The notes beneath the pieces were generated by a model. It was not told the DNA's origin. It searched no databases and was given only the letters and a program-made list of their open reading frames with translations. Both the position numbers and the translations under genes were made by a program. A stretch of 64,000 nt of DNA from Tepidamorphaceae bacterium (GTDB lineage: Bacteria; Pseudomonadota; Alphaproteobacteria; Rhizobiales; JAKSCL01). Each line of letters opens with the position of its first letter. Position 1 is the first letter of the stretch. Of the stretch, positions 34,985 to 43,913 are shown one piece after another. The stretch is taken from NCBI GenBank assembly GCA_028289445.1, contig JANQPO010000016.1, forward strand, positions 116,458 to 180,457. The letters run 5' to 3'.

Positions 34985-37464
34985 GCAATCTTATCCGATT
35001 CACCGAGATCTCTCGATCCGAAGGCACGCCGCGCCTGAGCAAAATTGACCAGCCGGGTCTCGACGAGCCCGTTGATGCTACCCGCTGCAAAGCCGCTGTC
35101 AGGTGCGGAACCGCCAGCCGACACGCCGGTGAGAATTTCGATCCCTTGATCGATGGTTTCAACCGCATGAACCGCGAACTGCCCCTCGCGGCAAGCGGCA
35201 ACCACTCGGTCGCGTAGCATCAGGTGTTTGACATTGGCGACTGGGATCAAAACGCCCTGATCCCCAGTGAGGCCACGCGCCTCGCAGAGATCGAAAAAGC
35301 CCTCGATCTTCTCGTTGACGCCGCCGATGGCCTGCACCTCACCGAATTGATTGACCGAACCGGTGACCGCGAACGACTGCTTGATCGGCACGCCGGAAAG
35401 GGCGGACAGCAGTGCGTAGAGCTCAGCCGATGAGGCGCTGTCGCCGTCGACGCCGCCATAGGACTGTTCAAAGACAAGGCTGGCGGAGAGCGACACCGGC
35501 AAGTCGCGGGCATAGCGCGCAGACAGGTAGCCGGACAGGATCAGGACACCTTTGGAGTGGAGCGGCCCGCCAAGTTCGACCTCGCGTTCGATGTCCACCA
35601 CCTTGCCCGTCCCCATGCGGACCCGCGCCGTGATCCGGGATGGCTTGCCGAAGCGCTGATCGCCGAGTGAGAGAACAGACAATCCGTTGACCTGGCCGAC
35701 GACGGCGCCGTCGGTATCGATGAGAACCGTTTCGCGCAGCGCCTGTTCCTGGATGCGCTCCCGCAGCCGTCCGCCGCGGCGATCCCGTTCAGTTACCGCC
35801 CGTTCGACATGACCGGCGTTGATTTCATGGTTGCCTTCCTCGGACGCCCAATGATCGGCCTCCTGGAGAATATCGGTAACCGCGCCAACCCGAAGTGTCA
35901 GCTTTTCGGCGTCGTCGGCAAGACGTGCCGCTTCATCAAACAGACGCGCCAGGCCGGTTGGATCGATCGGCCTCAGTTTCTCTTTTGCGGCGAGACCAAC
36001 AATCATTCCCACGTAGTTCGCGGCCGTATCATCTGAGCGATCGACGTCATCGTCGAAATCGGCCTGGACCTTGAACAGCTCCGCGAACTCGGGGTCTTGG
36101 GCGTGGAGCAAGTAGTAAAGCATCCGATCGCCGACGAGGACGACTTTGACCGAAAGCGGGATCGGATCCGGTTCGAGTGCGGCCGTGCTCGACAGGCCGA
36201 GCTGCTGGGACACCGAGGTGATTTGGATTTCGCCGGACCGAAGACTGCGTTTCAGGCCCTCCCAGGCGCCGGGCTGCATCAATAATTCGCGAACGTCGAC
36301 GACCAGATAACCGCCATTGGCCTGGTGCAGCGCGCCCGGCTTAATCATCGTGAAATCGGTGACGAGCGCGCCCATCTGCGCGGCGTGTTCCACGCGGCCG
36401 ATGATATTTTGATACGTCGGATTTGTCTCAAACACGATCGGAGCGCCGGTCGGCTCTTCGACGCCGTCGCTACCGACCATAACGTTGACGGTGTATCGTT
36501 TCAGGCGCGGGTTGCGATCGGTCAACGATGGCGCAATCGGCATCGCCGCGGCTTGCGCCTGTGCCTCCGTCTCCAAGAACGCCTCGACATTCTCGACGAC
36601 ATCAGTGGATACTTGTTCCAGAAAATCGGTGATCGGGGTGACGTCGGAAAATTGCTCGGCGACTTCCGCGATCTCGACCATGACCGTGCCGGTCGCCATT
36701 TCTTTGTTGAGGGCGCGGATCCGGTCACGTCGGTCTTTCTCGAATCGGGGGAGCTGGTTCAAGATGTCCCGCAATTCGGCCTGAAGCGCTTCGATATCGC
36801 CTTGGATGCGATCGCGCTCGGCCTGCTCCAGTGCCTGAAAAACCTCCGGCTTGATCGCCTCGCCGTTGCGCTGCGGGGCGAAGCCGAAACCCATTGGCGT
36901 GCGCATGATTGAGATGCTCTTGGACCGCGCTTTTTCGTTCAGTCCTTCAAACAAATCCTCTTGTTTGCTTTGGGCTTCTTCGTCGATGGCACCGCGCCGT
37001 GCCTTGTACTCGTCTGACTCGAACAGCGCAGGCAGAGCGACACCGAGGTCGGCGACAAGGGCGTCCATCGCATCGCGAAACCGGATCGCCGTCCCGACGG
37101 GCAGACGGATCGCGCGGGGCTTATGTGGGGTCTGGAAGTTGTTGACATAAACCCAGTCGTCAGGTGGCGCCTCTTCGGGCGCTCGTTTCTCCAGAACGTC
37201 TCGAACAGCACTGTGCCGGCCCGAGCCGCGCGGACCGAGGACGAACAGGTTGAAGCCGTACTTGCGGATCGTCGTGCCAAACGCAATCGCGTCGATCGCC
37301 CGATCCTGGCCAACAAAAGCGACGGTGCTGTCGCCCTTTGCACGGGGCAGGCTCGTCGGATCTGTGGTGCGGCGGAGCACATGCGAAGGAAGAGGCTCGG
37401 GCATCTCGACCACGTCGAGTGGCGTATCGTTTGGCGGTTGACCAGACATGTATGTTGAACCCAT
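34981..37464 (-). CDS. Lon-like ATP-dependent protease homologue (AAA_32/LonB-type)
   Basis: An 827-residue member of the Lon-related S16 proteases (COG1067). The protease domain has catalytic Ser676 in GVDGDSASSAE and Lys719 in GGVNEKIEG, 43 residues apart exactly as in E. coli Lon. An AAA-like module spans about 45-560, with coiled-coil-rich segments near 190-300, and Walker-B-like GGYLVVDVRELL. The P-loop is GPRGSGRHS (77-85), with Arg in place of the usual Lys, so ATP hydrolysis may be weak or absent. ATG 37464 is used; ATG 37449 is an alternative. Confidence 0.9.
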   Translation of the reverse strand: MGSTYMSGQPPNDTPLDVVEMPEPLPSHVLRRTTDPTSLPRAKGDSTVAFVGQDRAIDAIAFGTTIRKYGFNLFVLGPRGSGRHSAVRDVLEKRAPEEAPPDDWVYVNNFQTPHKPRAIRLPVGTAIRFRDAMDALVADLGVALPALFESDEYKARRGAIDEEAQSKQEDLFEGLNEKARSKSISIMRTPMGFGFAPQRNGEAIKPEVFQALEQAERDRIQGDIEALQAELRDILNQLPRFEKDRRDRIRALNKEMATGTVMVEIAEVAEQFSDVTPITDFLEQVSTDVVENVEAFLETEAQAQAAAMPIAPSLTDRNPRLKRYTVNVMVGSDGVEEPTGAPIVFETNPTYQNIIGRVEHAAQMGALVTDFTMIKPGALHQANGGYLVVDVRELLMQPGAWEGLKRSLRSGEIQITSVSQQLGLSSTAALEPDPIPLSVKVVLVGDRMLYYLLHAQDPEFAELFKVQADFDDDVDRSDDTAANYVGMIVGLAAKEKLRPIDPTGLARLFDEAARLADDAEKLTLRVGAVTDILQEADHWASEEGNHEINAGHVERAVTERDRRGGRLRERIQEQALRETVLIDTDGAVVGQVNGLSVLSLGDQRFGKPSRITARVRMGTGKVVDIEREVELGGPLHSKGVLILSGYLSARYARDLPVSLSASLVFEQSYGGVDGDSASSAELYALLSALSGVPIKQSFAVTGSVNQFGEVQAIGGVNEKIEGFFDLCEARGLTGDQGVLIPVANVKHLMLRDRVVAACREGQFAVHAVETIDQGIEILTGVSAGGSAPDSGFAAGSINGLVETRLVNFAQARRAFGSRDLGESDKIA

Positions 37465-37651
37465 CTCCGTATCGAGACAGCCATGATGGCATCGTCAGCA
37501 GGCGGAAATCCAATGACGATTTTCTGCACGACTCCACTTGCATCGTCCACACGCCGAAAGGGGCAAGGTGAGAGAACCGAAAATGCGCCATTGCATTCGC
37601 GGTCAAGAGATAGTTTAAGTATAAAATAAATTTCGGGAGGGAGACGGGATC

Positions 37652-38098
37652 ATGAAGCTCGAACAGGGAATCACGGCAGCGCACGGCAGTTATCAGAGTC
37701 CGGCGTGGAACGTCGTCGGCCACACCTACACGCCGAAAGTGGTCAGCGACAACGCCTTCATCTGGCATGCGGTCATCCCCGCCGACACATTCGTTCCACC
37801 GCATATCCACACCACGCAAGACGAGTGGATTACCGTGATCGACGGTGAGCTTCAGGTCGAGTTCGGTGCCGATGTGCACACGGCAAAGGCCGGCGACACG
37901 GTGCGCATGCCGATGGGCGAACCCCACGGAATCTTCAACCGGTCGGGCGCGACGGCGAATGTCGTGTTCGGCGTGGCGCCGTGCGGCAAGCTCTTCGATC
38001 TCTTCAAGGCCCTCGACGGCGTTACCGATCCGGAGGAGCTGGTCCGGCTCTCCGCACTTCACGACGTTAACTTCCTGCCGCCACCCGATACGGCGTAG
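37652..38098 (+). CDS. Cupin-domain protein, paralogue of the one at 6712
   Basis: The 148-residue cupin has VPPHIHTTQDEWITVIDGE (metal-binding motif 1) and AGDTVRMPMGEPHGIFN (motif 2). It shares its start (NVVGHTYTPK), core and C-terminal VRLSALHDVNFLPP with the cupin at 6712-7161. ATG 37652 is preceded by GGGAGGGAGA. Its stop is 15 bp upstream of the flavin monooxygenase start, so the two are probably cotranscribed. Reaction unknown. Confidence 0.86.
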   Translation: MKLEQGITAAHGSYQSPAWNVVGHTYTPKVVSDNAFIWHAVIPADTFVPPHIHTTQDEWITVIDGELQVEFGADVHTAKAGDTVRMPMGEPHGIFNRSGATANVVFGVAPCGKLFDLFKALDGVTDPEELVRLSALHDVNFLPPPDTA

Positions 38099-38112
38099 TG
38101 CGGGGAAGTCCC

Positions 38113-39600
38113 ATGGTCGACAAAAAGTCGGTTGCCGTCATCGGCGGCGGTATCTCTGGTCTGGCCGCCGTCAAGGCCTTCAAGGAGCGCGGCCACGACG
38201 TCAAGGCCTTCGAGCGCAGTCATGATTTCGGCGGTGTCTGGGAACTCTCGCGTTCCTATCCGGAGGTGCAGACGCAAAGCCCGAAGGATCTCTACTGCTT
38301 CACCGATCAGCCCATGCCGGACGACTATCCGGAATGGCCGAAGGGCCCGCAGGTCCACGCCTATCTGAAGTCCTATGCGGACAAGCACGGCCTGGGTGAG
38401 CATTTCAGCCTGAAGACCAATGTGATCGCGATGACGCGGCGGACGGACGGCAAGTCTGGCTGGACACTGGTGCTGGAGGACGACAGCGGCGAGCGCAGCG
38501 AGGACTTCGATTTCGTCGCGGTCGCGACCGGCCAGTTCTCCGAAAAGAACATCATCAGCCATGAAGGGCAGGAGGCGTTCATTGCCGGCGGCGGCCAGGT
38601 CATGCACTCGTCGGAATACACGGACCCAGCGCAGGCAAGCGGCAAGCGCGTCGTGGTGCTGGGTGGATCGAAGTCGGCCACCGACATCGCCGTCAACGCC
38701 GTGAACAATGGCGCGACGTCCGTGCACTTGGTCTACCGCGAGAACGTTTGGCGCGTGCCGTACTTCGTCGGCGGCATCAACTTCAAGCACCTGCTTTACA
38801 TGCGCGCCCAGGAAGACCAGTTCAACGGTTGGGACATCACGCCGGTCGGCAACGTCATCCGGACGATCGTCAAGCCCCTGGTGTGGGCCAATTTCCGTGG
38901 GCTGGAAACGCTTTTGAAGCTGCAACTCGGCTTGAAGAAACATGGCATGGTCCCCGACACACCGATCGAGAAGGAGGCGTCCTGCGCGCTCCCGATCGTC
39001 ACGCCCGGTTTCTTCGAGGCACTCAACGCCGGCAAGATCGTGCCGGTTCGCGGCTCGTTCGACTACTACGAGGGCGACGAGATCGTCATGACGGGGGGCG
39101 AGCGGGTCGGTGCCGATGTCGCGGTTCTGGCGGTTGGCTGGAAGTTGGGCGTGCCCTTCTTGCCGGAGGAAGATCGCGAAAAGCTGGTGGAGTTTGACGG
39201 CCAGTATCGCGTCTATCGTTTGGCGGTGAATCCCGATTTGCCTGACATGGGCTTTGTCGGTTTCAACTCCAGCTTTTGCACGGTGCTTTCCGCCGAACTG
39301 GTTGCGAATTGGTTGGTCCGGTTCATGGATGGACAACTGGCACGCCAGCCAAGCGCGTCAGAGATGACGGAGAACATCGAACGCATGCTGCATTGGCGCC
39401 GCCAGGAACGTCCGGCTGCCAAGGTCTATGGCGGTCTTTGCGCGGCACCGTTCCATTTTCGTCATTTCGATGAACTGCTTGCCGACATGGGGGCTGGAGT
39501 GCGCCGGCGCTCGAACCCGCTGGCGGAACAGTTCGGTTACCCCAAGGCGCCGGACTACGGCCGGTTTCTGGCCTCAACGCCCAACTATTCAGCCGAGTAG
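38113..39600 (+). CDS. Flavin-containing monooxygenase
   Basis: FAD/NADPH class B monooxygenase of 495 residues, oxygenating an N, S or ketone substrate. FAD motif VAVIGGGISGLAAVKAF (about 7-23), FMO-type fingerprint ending GGGQVMHSSEY (about 169-179), and NADPH motif VVVLGGSKSATDIAV (about 185-199). ATG 38113 has GGGGAAG 5 nt upstream; GTG 38098 is less likely. Substrate unknown. The cupin partner is in the same transcription unit. Confidence 0.9.
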   Translation: MVDKKSVAVIGGGISGLAAVKAFKERGHDVKAFERSHDFGGVWELSRSYPEVQTQSPKDLYCFTDQPMPDDYPEWPKGPQVHAYLKSYADKHGLGEHFSLKTNVIAMTRRTDGKSGWTLVLEDDSGERSEDFDFVAVATGQFSEKNIISHEGQEAFIAGGGQVMHSSEYTDPAQASGKRVVVLGGSKSATDIAVNAVNNGATSVHLVYRENVWRVPYFVGGINFKHLLYMRAQEDQFNGWDITPVGNVIRTIVKPLVWANFRGLETLLKLQLGLKKHGMVPDTPIEKEASCALPIVTPGFFEALNAGKIVPVRGSFDYYEGDEIVMTGGERVGADVAVLAVGWKLGVPFLPEEDREKLVEFDGQYRVYRLAVNPDLPDMGFVGFNSSFCTVLSAELVANWLVRFMDGQLARQPSASEMTENIERMLHWRRQERPAAKVYGGLCAAPFHFRHFDELLADMGAGVRRRSNPLAEQFGYPKAPDYGRFLASTPNYSAE

Positions 39601-39688
39601 CCGGCGCTCTGCGCGAGGGCGCCCTATGAGGGCCAACTCGAGGCAGATCGGGTCGGTTGGGTGTGGCCGATTGGCATCACCTTTCAAC

Positions 39689-39726
39689 GGCGTTGGCGCT
39701 CGCGCGTTTTTGAACGCGTCAACGCC
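39689..39726. other. Nested inverted repeat / stem-loop
   Basis: Outer arms GGCGTTG (39689-39695) and CAACGCC (39720-39726); inner arms CGCGTT (39703-39708) and AACGCG (39713-39718) with a TTTG loop. About 90 bp after the monooxygenase stop, before AT-rich DNA that may hold the promoter of the next gene. Could end the upstream transcript; no T-tract follows. Confidence 0.4.
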
Positions 39727-39854
39727 TTGGCAACCATAAAGCGTTTAGACAATTAATCTAACCGGATGAGCGCAATGCAGCCCGATTCGTGTGATATGCG
39801 GCCGGGCGAGCGTTGCTGAAATGACTGAATGAAGACTGAACCTGGAGTGCATTT

Positions 39855-40526
39855 ATGCTGACTCGCCGCACCGTTGTCCTCGGACTGGGCGCCACCGCGC
39901 TGGCCGGCTGCAACGCCACGACGAGCGGAGACACGCCGACGCCGACCGCTTCGGTCGAGCCCGTTATCCAGCCGTCATCTTACGCCTCAATGTATGGGGC
40001 GATCCCGAACGAGCCGTTCCCGATCCCGGCGGCCAACACATCGAAGATCGACGAAAAGTTCTTCCGTCAGGTCGTCGACTATCCGACCAGCGAGAAACCC
40101 GGAACGATCATCGTCGACACCAGATCCTACCACCTGTTCCTCGTCATGCCGCGTGGCAGGGCGATGCGCTATGGCGTCGGGCTCGGTCGTGCGGGCTTTG
40201 CCTGGAACGGCCGCGCGACGATGCGCGTCAAGAAGAAGTGGCCGAGCTGGGTGCCACCGGCTGAGATGATTGAGCGCCAACCGGAGCTGGAGAAGTACAG
40301 CCTGGCCAATGGCGGGCAGGGCCCTGGCCTTAGCAATCCGCTTGGCGCGCGTGCGCTCTATCTGTTCGATGAGCGTGGCGCGGACACATTCTATCGCATC
40401 CACGGCACACGCGAGGAGTGGAGCATCGGTAACGCAGTCTCTTCGGGCTGCGTGCGCATGCTCAACCATGACGTCATCGACCTCTACAATCGGGCTCAGC
40501 TCGGCGTTGATGTCATCGTCGCCTGA
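39855..40526 (+). CDS. L,D-transpeptidase (ErfK/YbiS/YcfS/YnhG family) lipoprotein
   Basis: The 223-residue protein begins MLTRRTVVLGLGATALAGCNATT: a twin-arginine-like start and a lipobox LAGC, so it is probably a lipoprotein. The YkuD catalytic domain has TIIVDTRSYHLFLV and the active-site HGTREEWSIGNAVSSGCVRM (conserved His, then Ser-x-Gly-Cys-x-Arg). Such enzymes form 3-3 peptidoglycan crosslinks or attach proteins to peptidoglycan. Monocistronic, with AT-rich sequence (39740-39760) upstream. Confidence 0.94.
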   Translation: MLTRRTVVLGLGATALAGCNATTSGDTPTPTASVEPVIQPSSYASMYGAIPNEPFPIPAANTSKIDEKFFRQVVDYPTSEKPGTIIVDTRSYHLFLVMPRGRAMRYGVGLGRAGFAWNGRATMRVKKKWPSWVPPAEMIERQPELEKYSLANGGQGPGLSNPLGARALYLFDERGADTFYRIHGTREEWSIGNAVSSGCVRMLNHDVIDLYNRAQLGVDVIVA

Positions 40527-40599
40527 CGGGCGAAGATGGTTAATTTTTTCTTAACTGTCACTCAGGTGCCATAGTCACAGGGCGAATTCCGGCTAGAAT

Positions 40600-40626
40600 G
40601 CCCCCGCGATCCTTTTCGGCGGGGGC
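40600..40626 (+). terminator. Stem-loop between L,D-transpeptidase and PagL-like genes
   Basis: GCCCCCGC (40600-40607) pairs with GCGGGGGC (40619-40626), 8 bp with an 11-nt loop, followed by GTTTCACTTT. It may terminate the upstream gene. The G-rich arm is also the only ribosome-binding-like sequence before the TTG start at 40635, so it could mask that site. Confidence 0.5.
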
Positions 40627-40634
40627 GTTTCACT

Positions 40635-41255
40635 TTGGGCCTTGGGGTTCGGTCTTGGGTTTCGGTCGCCGGCATGGGCTTTTGTGTGGCCCTGGCTGGC
40701 GTGTCCGCTCGCGCCACAGAGGATGTTCCCGAGCCGCCAAGGCGTATAATGTTCATTGACGAGGTGCGTTTCGGTTTCCTCTATCATGAGGACAGCCGCG
40801 GCAGCCGTGTGTTTTCCACCCATGACAAGGATCGCGAAGGCAGCATCTTCGATGCCACGTTCGAAATCCTGTTGGTGAAGCCGAAGTGGAACTTCACGAA
40901 CCCGCTGTTGAACTTTGCCCTCACGCCGCGCTTGCGCGCTGGAACGTCGATCAATTTCGGCGGTGGCACGAGCCACGTGAACGGCGGCCTCGCCTGGGAT
41001 GTTGATCTGTTCAAGAGGCTTTTCGCCGAGGCCGCTCTGGGGATCGCCGCGCACAACGGCTACCTGGGCAATAACCTAGGCAATGGGCGCAAGATGGGCT
41101 GCAATCCGCTGGCCTATATGTCAGGCTCGTTCGGCCGAAGCTTCGGCCAGCATTGGCGCATCATGCTCATGGTCGAACACCTCGACAACTTCGAGGCGTG
41201 TCATGAGAACGGCCAGTTGACCAACATCGGCGCGCGCGCCGGATACCGCTTCTAA
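40635..41255 (+). CDS. PagL-like acyloxyacyl hydrolase family outer-membrane beta-barrel
   Basis: The 206-residue protein has a signal peptide (SVAGMGFCVALAGVSARA) and alternating beta strands ending in aromatic GARAGYRF, typical of an eight-strand outer-membrane barrel. The closing segment VEHLDNFEACHENGQLTNIG resembles the lipid A 3-O-deacylase PagL signature, in which the catalytic pair is His-x-Ser; here it reads His-Leu-Asp, so the serine is missing and deacylase activity is doubtful. The start is TTG 40635; ATG 40674 would leave a weaker signal. Confidence 0.65.
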   Translation: MGLGVRSWVSVAGMGFCVALAGVSARATEDVPEPPRRIMFIDEVRFGFLYHEDSRGSRVFSTHDKDREGSIFDATFEILLVKPKWNFTNPLLNFALTPRLRAGTSINFGGGTSHVNGGLAWDVDLFKRLFAEAALGIAAHNGYLGNNLGNGRKMGCNPLAYMSGSFGRSFGQHWRIMLMVEHLDNFEACHENGQLTNIGARAGYRF

Positions 41256-41418
41256 GCAACGCAGCCTTGGGGTCCCAGATCGTCGATGCGGAACCGCCCC
41301 CGCGCGATGGATAGGGCGCTTCCCGACCATTGAATCCACTTCGCCTTTGCGCCGAGATCGCGGCCCAAGACTGATCTGAACCCCGGGTGACAGACAGCGA
41401 ACGATTAGTTTACTTGCT

Positions 41419-41436
41419 TCCGAAAGCGCTTTCGGA
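41419..41436. promoter_or_regulatory. LacI-family operator O1
   Basis: TCCGAAAGCGCTTTCGGA, a perfect 18-bp palindrome with the central CG of LacI/GalR operators, 11 bp upstream of the ATG of the LacI-type regulator gene. Confidence 0.85.
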
Positions 41437-41447
41437 TACGGTTCGTT

Positions 41448-42473
41448 ATGTCAAAGGTCAGCCTGAAAGCGCTTTCGGAGCACCTCGGCCTCACCGAGGG
41501 CACCGTCTCGCGGGCGATCAATGACTATCCCGACATCTCCAGGAAGACCCGCGAACGGGTGAAGCGCGCGGCCATCGAGCTTGGCTATCGTCCAAACTCA
41601 AATGCCCGCCGCCTGGCGACAGGAAACGCCGAATGCGTCGGTTATGTGCTGCCCTGGCGGGTGGGGCATTTGTCCGATCCCTATCTCGGCGAACTCCTGG
41701 ACGGGCTTTGCGAAGCCCTCTCGGATCGTCACTGGGATTTGACCGTGGCCGTCTCGCGCTCTGAGGACGATGAACTGGCGATCATTACGCGGCTCGCCCA
41801 ATCCGGACGCGTGTCGGGGCTCGTGATCTCTCGCACGCTGACCCACGATCCGCGCGTCGCCTGCATTCGCGAACTCGGCCTGCCATTCGTCAGTCACGGC
41901 CGCACCGTGGAGGCCGATCGCCATGCCTGGTTCGACATCGATAATTTCGGCGCGTTCACCGATGCGGTCCGTCACCTTGCCGACCTTGGACATGTTCGTA
42001 TCGCCCACATCCATGGGGCGCTTGATTACAACTTCGCGGCCTTGCGCCATGCCGGCTTCCGCAGCGGCATGGCCGATTGCGGATTGGACATCCTCAAGGG
42101 TTACGAGGTTGAGTCGAATATGAGCCAAGAGGGCGGGCAGCAAGCCATGGCCGCGCTTTTGGCGTTGCCCGAGCCACCGACCGCAGTCGTCTGCGTGTCC
42201 GACATGGTGGCGCTGGGCGCGATGAAGGCGATCCGTGCCCACGGCTGGCGACCGGGACGCGAGGTGTCTGTCATCGGCTATGACGGTCTGCCGATCGGCG
42301 AGCACACCGATCCGCCGCTCACCACCATGGCGCACCAGCTTCACTCGGCCGGACGCAAGATCGGCGACATGCTCTTGGCCGTCATCGACGGCGACGATCC
42401 CGTCAACCAGCAAGTGCTCTGGCAGGCGGATTTGCTGCGGCGGGAGACCGACCAGCGACCTTTTTGCACTTGA
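41448..42473 (+). CDS. LacI-family transcriptional regulator of the sugar ABC operon
   Basis: The 341-residue protein begins with a LacI helix-turn-helix (VSLKALSEHLGLTEGTVSRAINDYPDISRKTRERVKRAAIELGY) followed by the hinge NSNARRLATG and a periplasmic-binding-protein-like core (VGYVLPWRVGHLSDPYLGELLDGL, GLVISRT, DNFGAFTDAV, VSVIGYDGLP). It is similar to AglR-type regulators that head sugar ABC operons. Two operators, one upstream and one inside its own codons 6-10, imply autorepression. The binding-protein gene starts 32 bp downstream. Confidence 0.92.
   Translation: MSKVSLKALSEHLGLTEGTVSRAINDYPDISRKTRERVKRAAIELGYRPNSNARRLATGNAECVGYVLPWRVGHLSDPYLGELLDGLCEALSDRHWDLTVAVSRSEDDELAIITRLAQSGRVSGLVISRTLTHDPRVACIRELGLPFVSHGRTVEADRHAWFDIDNFGAFTDAVRHLADLGHVRIAHIHGALDYNFAALRHAGFRSGMADCGLDILKGYEVESNMSQEGGQQAMAALLALPEPPTAVVCVSDMVALGAMKAIRAHGWRPGREVSVIGYDGLPIGEHTDPPLTTMAHQLHSAGRKIGDMLLAVIDGDDPVNQQVLWQADLLRRETDQRPFCT
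41465..41476. promoter_or_regulatory. Second LacI-family operator O2 inside the regulator gene
   Basis: GAAAGCGCTTTC, identical to the 12-bp core of the upstream operator and extended by CGGA on the right. It lies within codons 6-10 of the regulator. Centre-to-centre spacing is 43 bp, close to four helical turns, so both face the same side of DNA. Confidence 0.7.
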
Positions 42474-42505
42474 ACAAACGCGTTGAATAAACTTGGGAGG
42501 AAAAC

Positions 42506-43849
42506 ATGCGCATCTTGAAGACACTCACACTGGGGCTTTTGGTGTCCGCGTCGGCGGTTGCCTGGGCACAGGCGGACACGATCCGCTTCTGGACGACGGA
42601 GGATCAGCCCGAGCGCCTGGCCAAGCAGCAGGAAATGGCGGCCGACTTCAAGGCCGCGACCGGTCACGAGGTCGATGTGATTCCAGTGCCGGAAACCGAA
42701 CTTGGAACGCGGGCCACAGCGGCCTTCGCGGCCAACGATTTGCCGGACGTCATCTATCACACGCTGCAATACGTTCTGCCTTGGGCGGAAGCCGGTATTC
42801 TCGACGTCGATACCAATGACGAGATTGTCGAGGACCTCGGCAAGGATACGTTTGCGCCTGGCGCTGTCGCCATGGCCGATTTCGACGGGGTCACCGCTGC
42901 CGTGCCGGTCGATGGCTGGACGCAGATGGTCGTCTACCGCAAAGACCTGTTCGACGCCGCCGGCCTTGCCGCACCAACGTCGTACGAGGCCATCATGGCG
43001 GCGGTCGAGAAGCTGCACAACCCGCCTGAGATGTTCGGCTTCGTGGCCGCTACCAAGATCGACGAGAACTTCATGAGCCAGGTCCTCGAGCACGTCTTCC
43101 TGGCGAATGGCGTTTCTCCAGTCGACGCGAACGGCTTCAAGCCGCTCGACGAACAGGCGACGACCGAAGTCCTGGACTTCTATAAGGCAATCGCCAAGGC
43201 TTCGCCTCCGGGCGAGCTTTTCTGGAAACAGTCGCGGGAGGTCTACTTTGCCGGTCAGGCGGCCATGATCATCTGGTCACCGTTCATTCTCGATGAACTG
43301 GCAGGTCTGCGCGACTCGGCCCCACCGACAATCAACGATGATCCGACCTCGACCGAGTTGGCGAGCAAGACCAGCGTCGTGACCGCCTTCTCAGGCCCCT
43401 CAAATCCTGATGGTGCGGCCTGGGCCGACGTGCGCTATTTCGGTGTGACGGCCGATGCCAACATCGACGTGGCCGCTGAGTTCATCAAGTTCTCCATGGA
43501 TGAGGGCTATACATCGACGTTGTCGATCGCGCCTGAGGGTAAGTTCCCCGTCCGCCGTGGCACGGCCGATGACTCCGATAAGTTCATCGAAGCATGGTCG
43601 AAGCTTCCCGTCGGCGTCGACCGCAAGGCGCCGCTCTCCGATCTCTACCCGGCAGAGACGATCGCCACGATCGTCGCCGGCCTGGAAAGCGGCGCGCGCT
43701 GGGGCGTCAAGGAAGGCCAGTTGTCGCTGGCGTCCAAGATCATCAACAGCCAGATCATCAACCGGATCGTGCGCGAGTACATCGATGATGAAATCGATGC
43801 CGCAACCGCGGTCGCCCGGCTGAACGATGAACTCGCCGGCGTGAACTAA
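42506..43849 (+). CDS. ABC transporter sugar-binding protein (family 1)
   Basis: The 447-residue periplasmic protein has a Sec signal peptide (LKTLTLGLLVSASAVAWAQA) and a MalE/AglE-like core: DTIRFWTTEDQPERLAKQQE, ANDLPDVIYHTLQYVLPWAEAG, VPVDGWTQMVVYRKDLFDAAGL. GGGAGG precedes the ATG. First structural gene after the LacI regulator; a GC-rich hairpin follows it. Ligand not readable; see the linked glycosidase. Confidence 0.92.
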   Translation: MRILKTLTLGLLVSASAVAWAQADTIRFWTTEDQPERLAKQQEMAADFKAATGHEVDVIPVPETELGTRATAAFAANDLPDVIYHTLQYVLPWAEAGILDVDTNDEIVEDLGKDTFAPGAVAMADFDGVTAAVPVDGWTQMVVYRKDLFDAAGLAAPTSYEAIMAAVEKLHNPPEMFGFVAATKIDENFMSQVLEHVFLANGVSPVDANGFKPLDEQATTEVLDFYKAIAKASPPGELFWKQSREVYFAGQAAMIIWSPFILDELAGLRDSAPPTINDDPTSTELASKTSVVTAFSGPSNPDGAAWADVRYFGVTADANIDVAAEFIKFSMDEGYTSTLSIAPEGKFPVRRGTADDSDKFIEAWSKLPVGVDRKAPLSDLYPAETIATIVAGLESGARWGVKEGQLSLASKIINSQIINRIVREYIDDEIDAATAVARLNDELAGVN

Positions 43850-43863
43850 GCACAGCGACCTGC

Positions 43864-43890
43864 GGCGGCGCCGAAGGTTTCGGCGCCGCC
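43864..43890 (+). other. GC-rich stem-loop between binding-protein and permease genes
   Basis: GGCGGCGCCGAA (43864-43875), GGT loop, TTCGGCGCCGCC (43879-43890): 12-bp perfect stem without a T-tract. Typical position for an mRNA-stabilising or attenuating hairpin that keeps binding-protein levels above permease levels. Confidence 0.65.
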
Positions 43891-43913
43891 AGCACCGCTT
43901 TGGACATGGCGAT

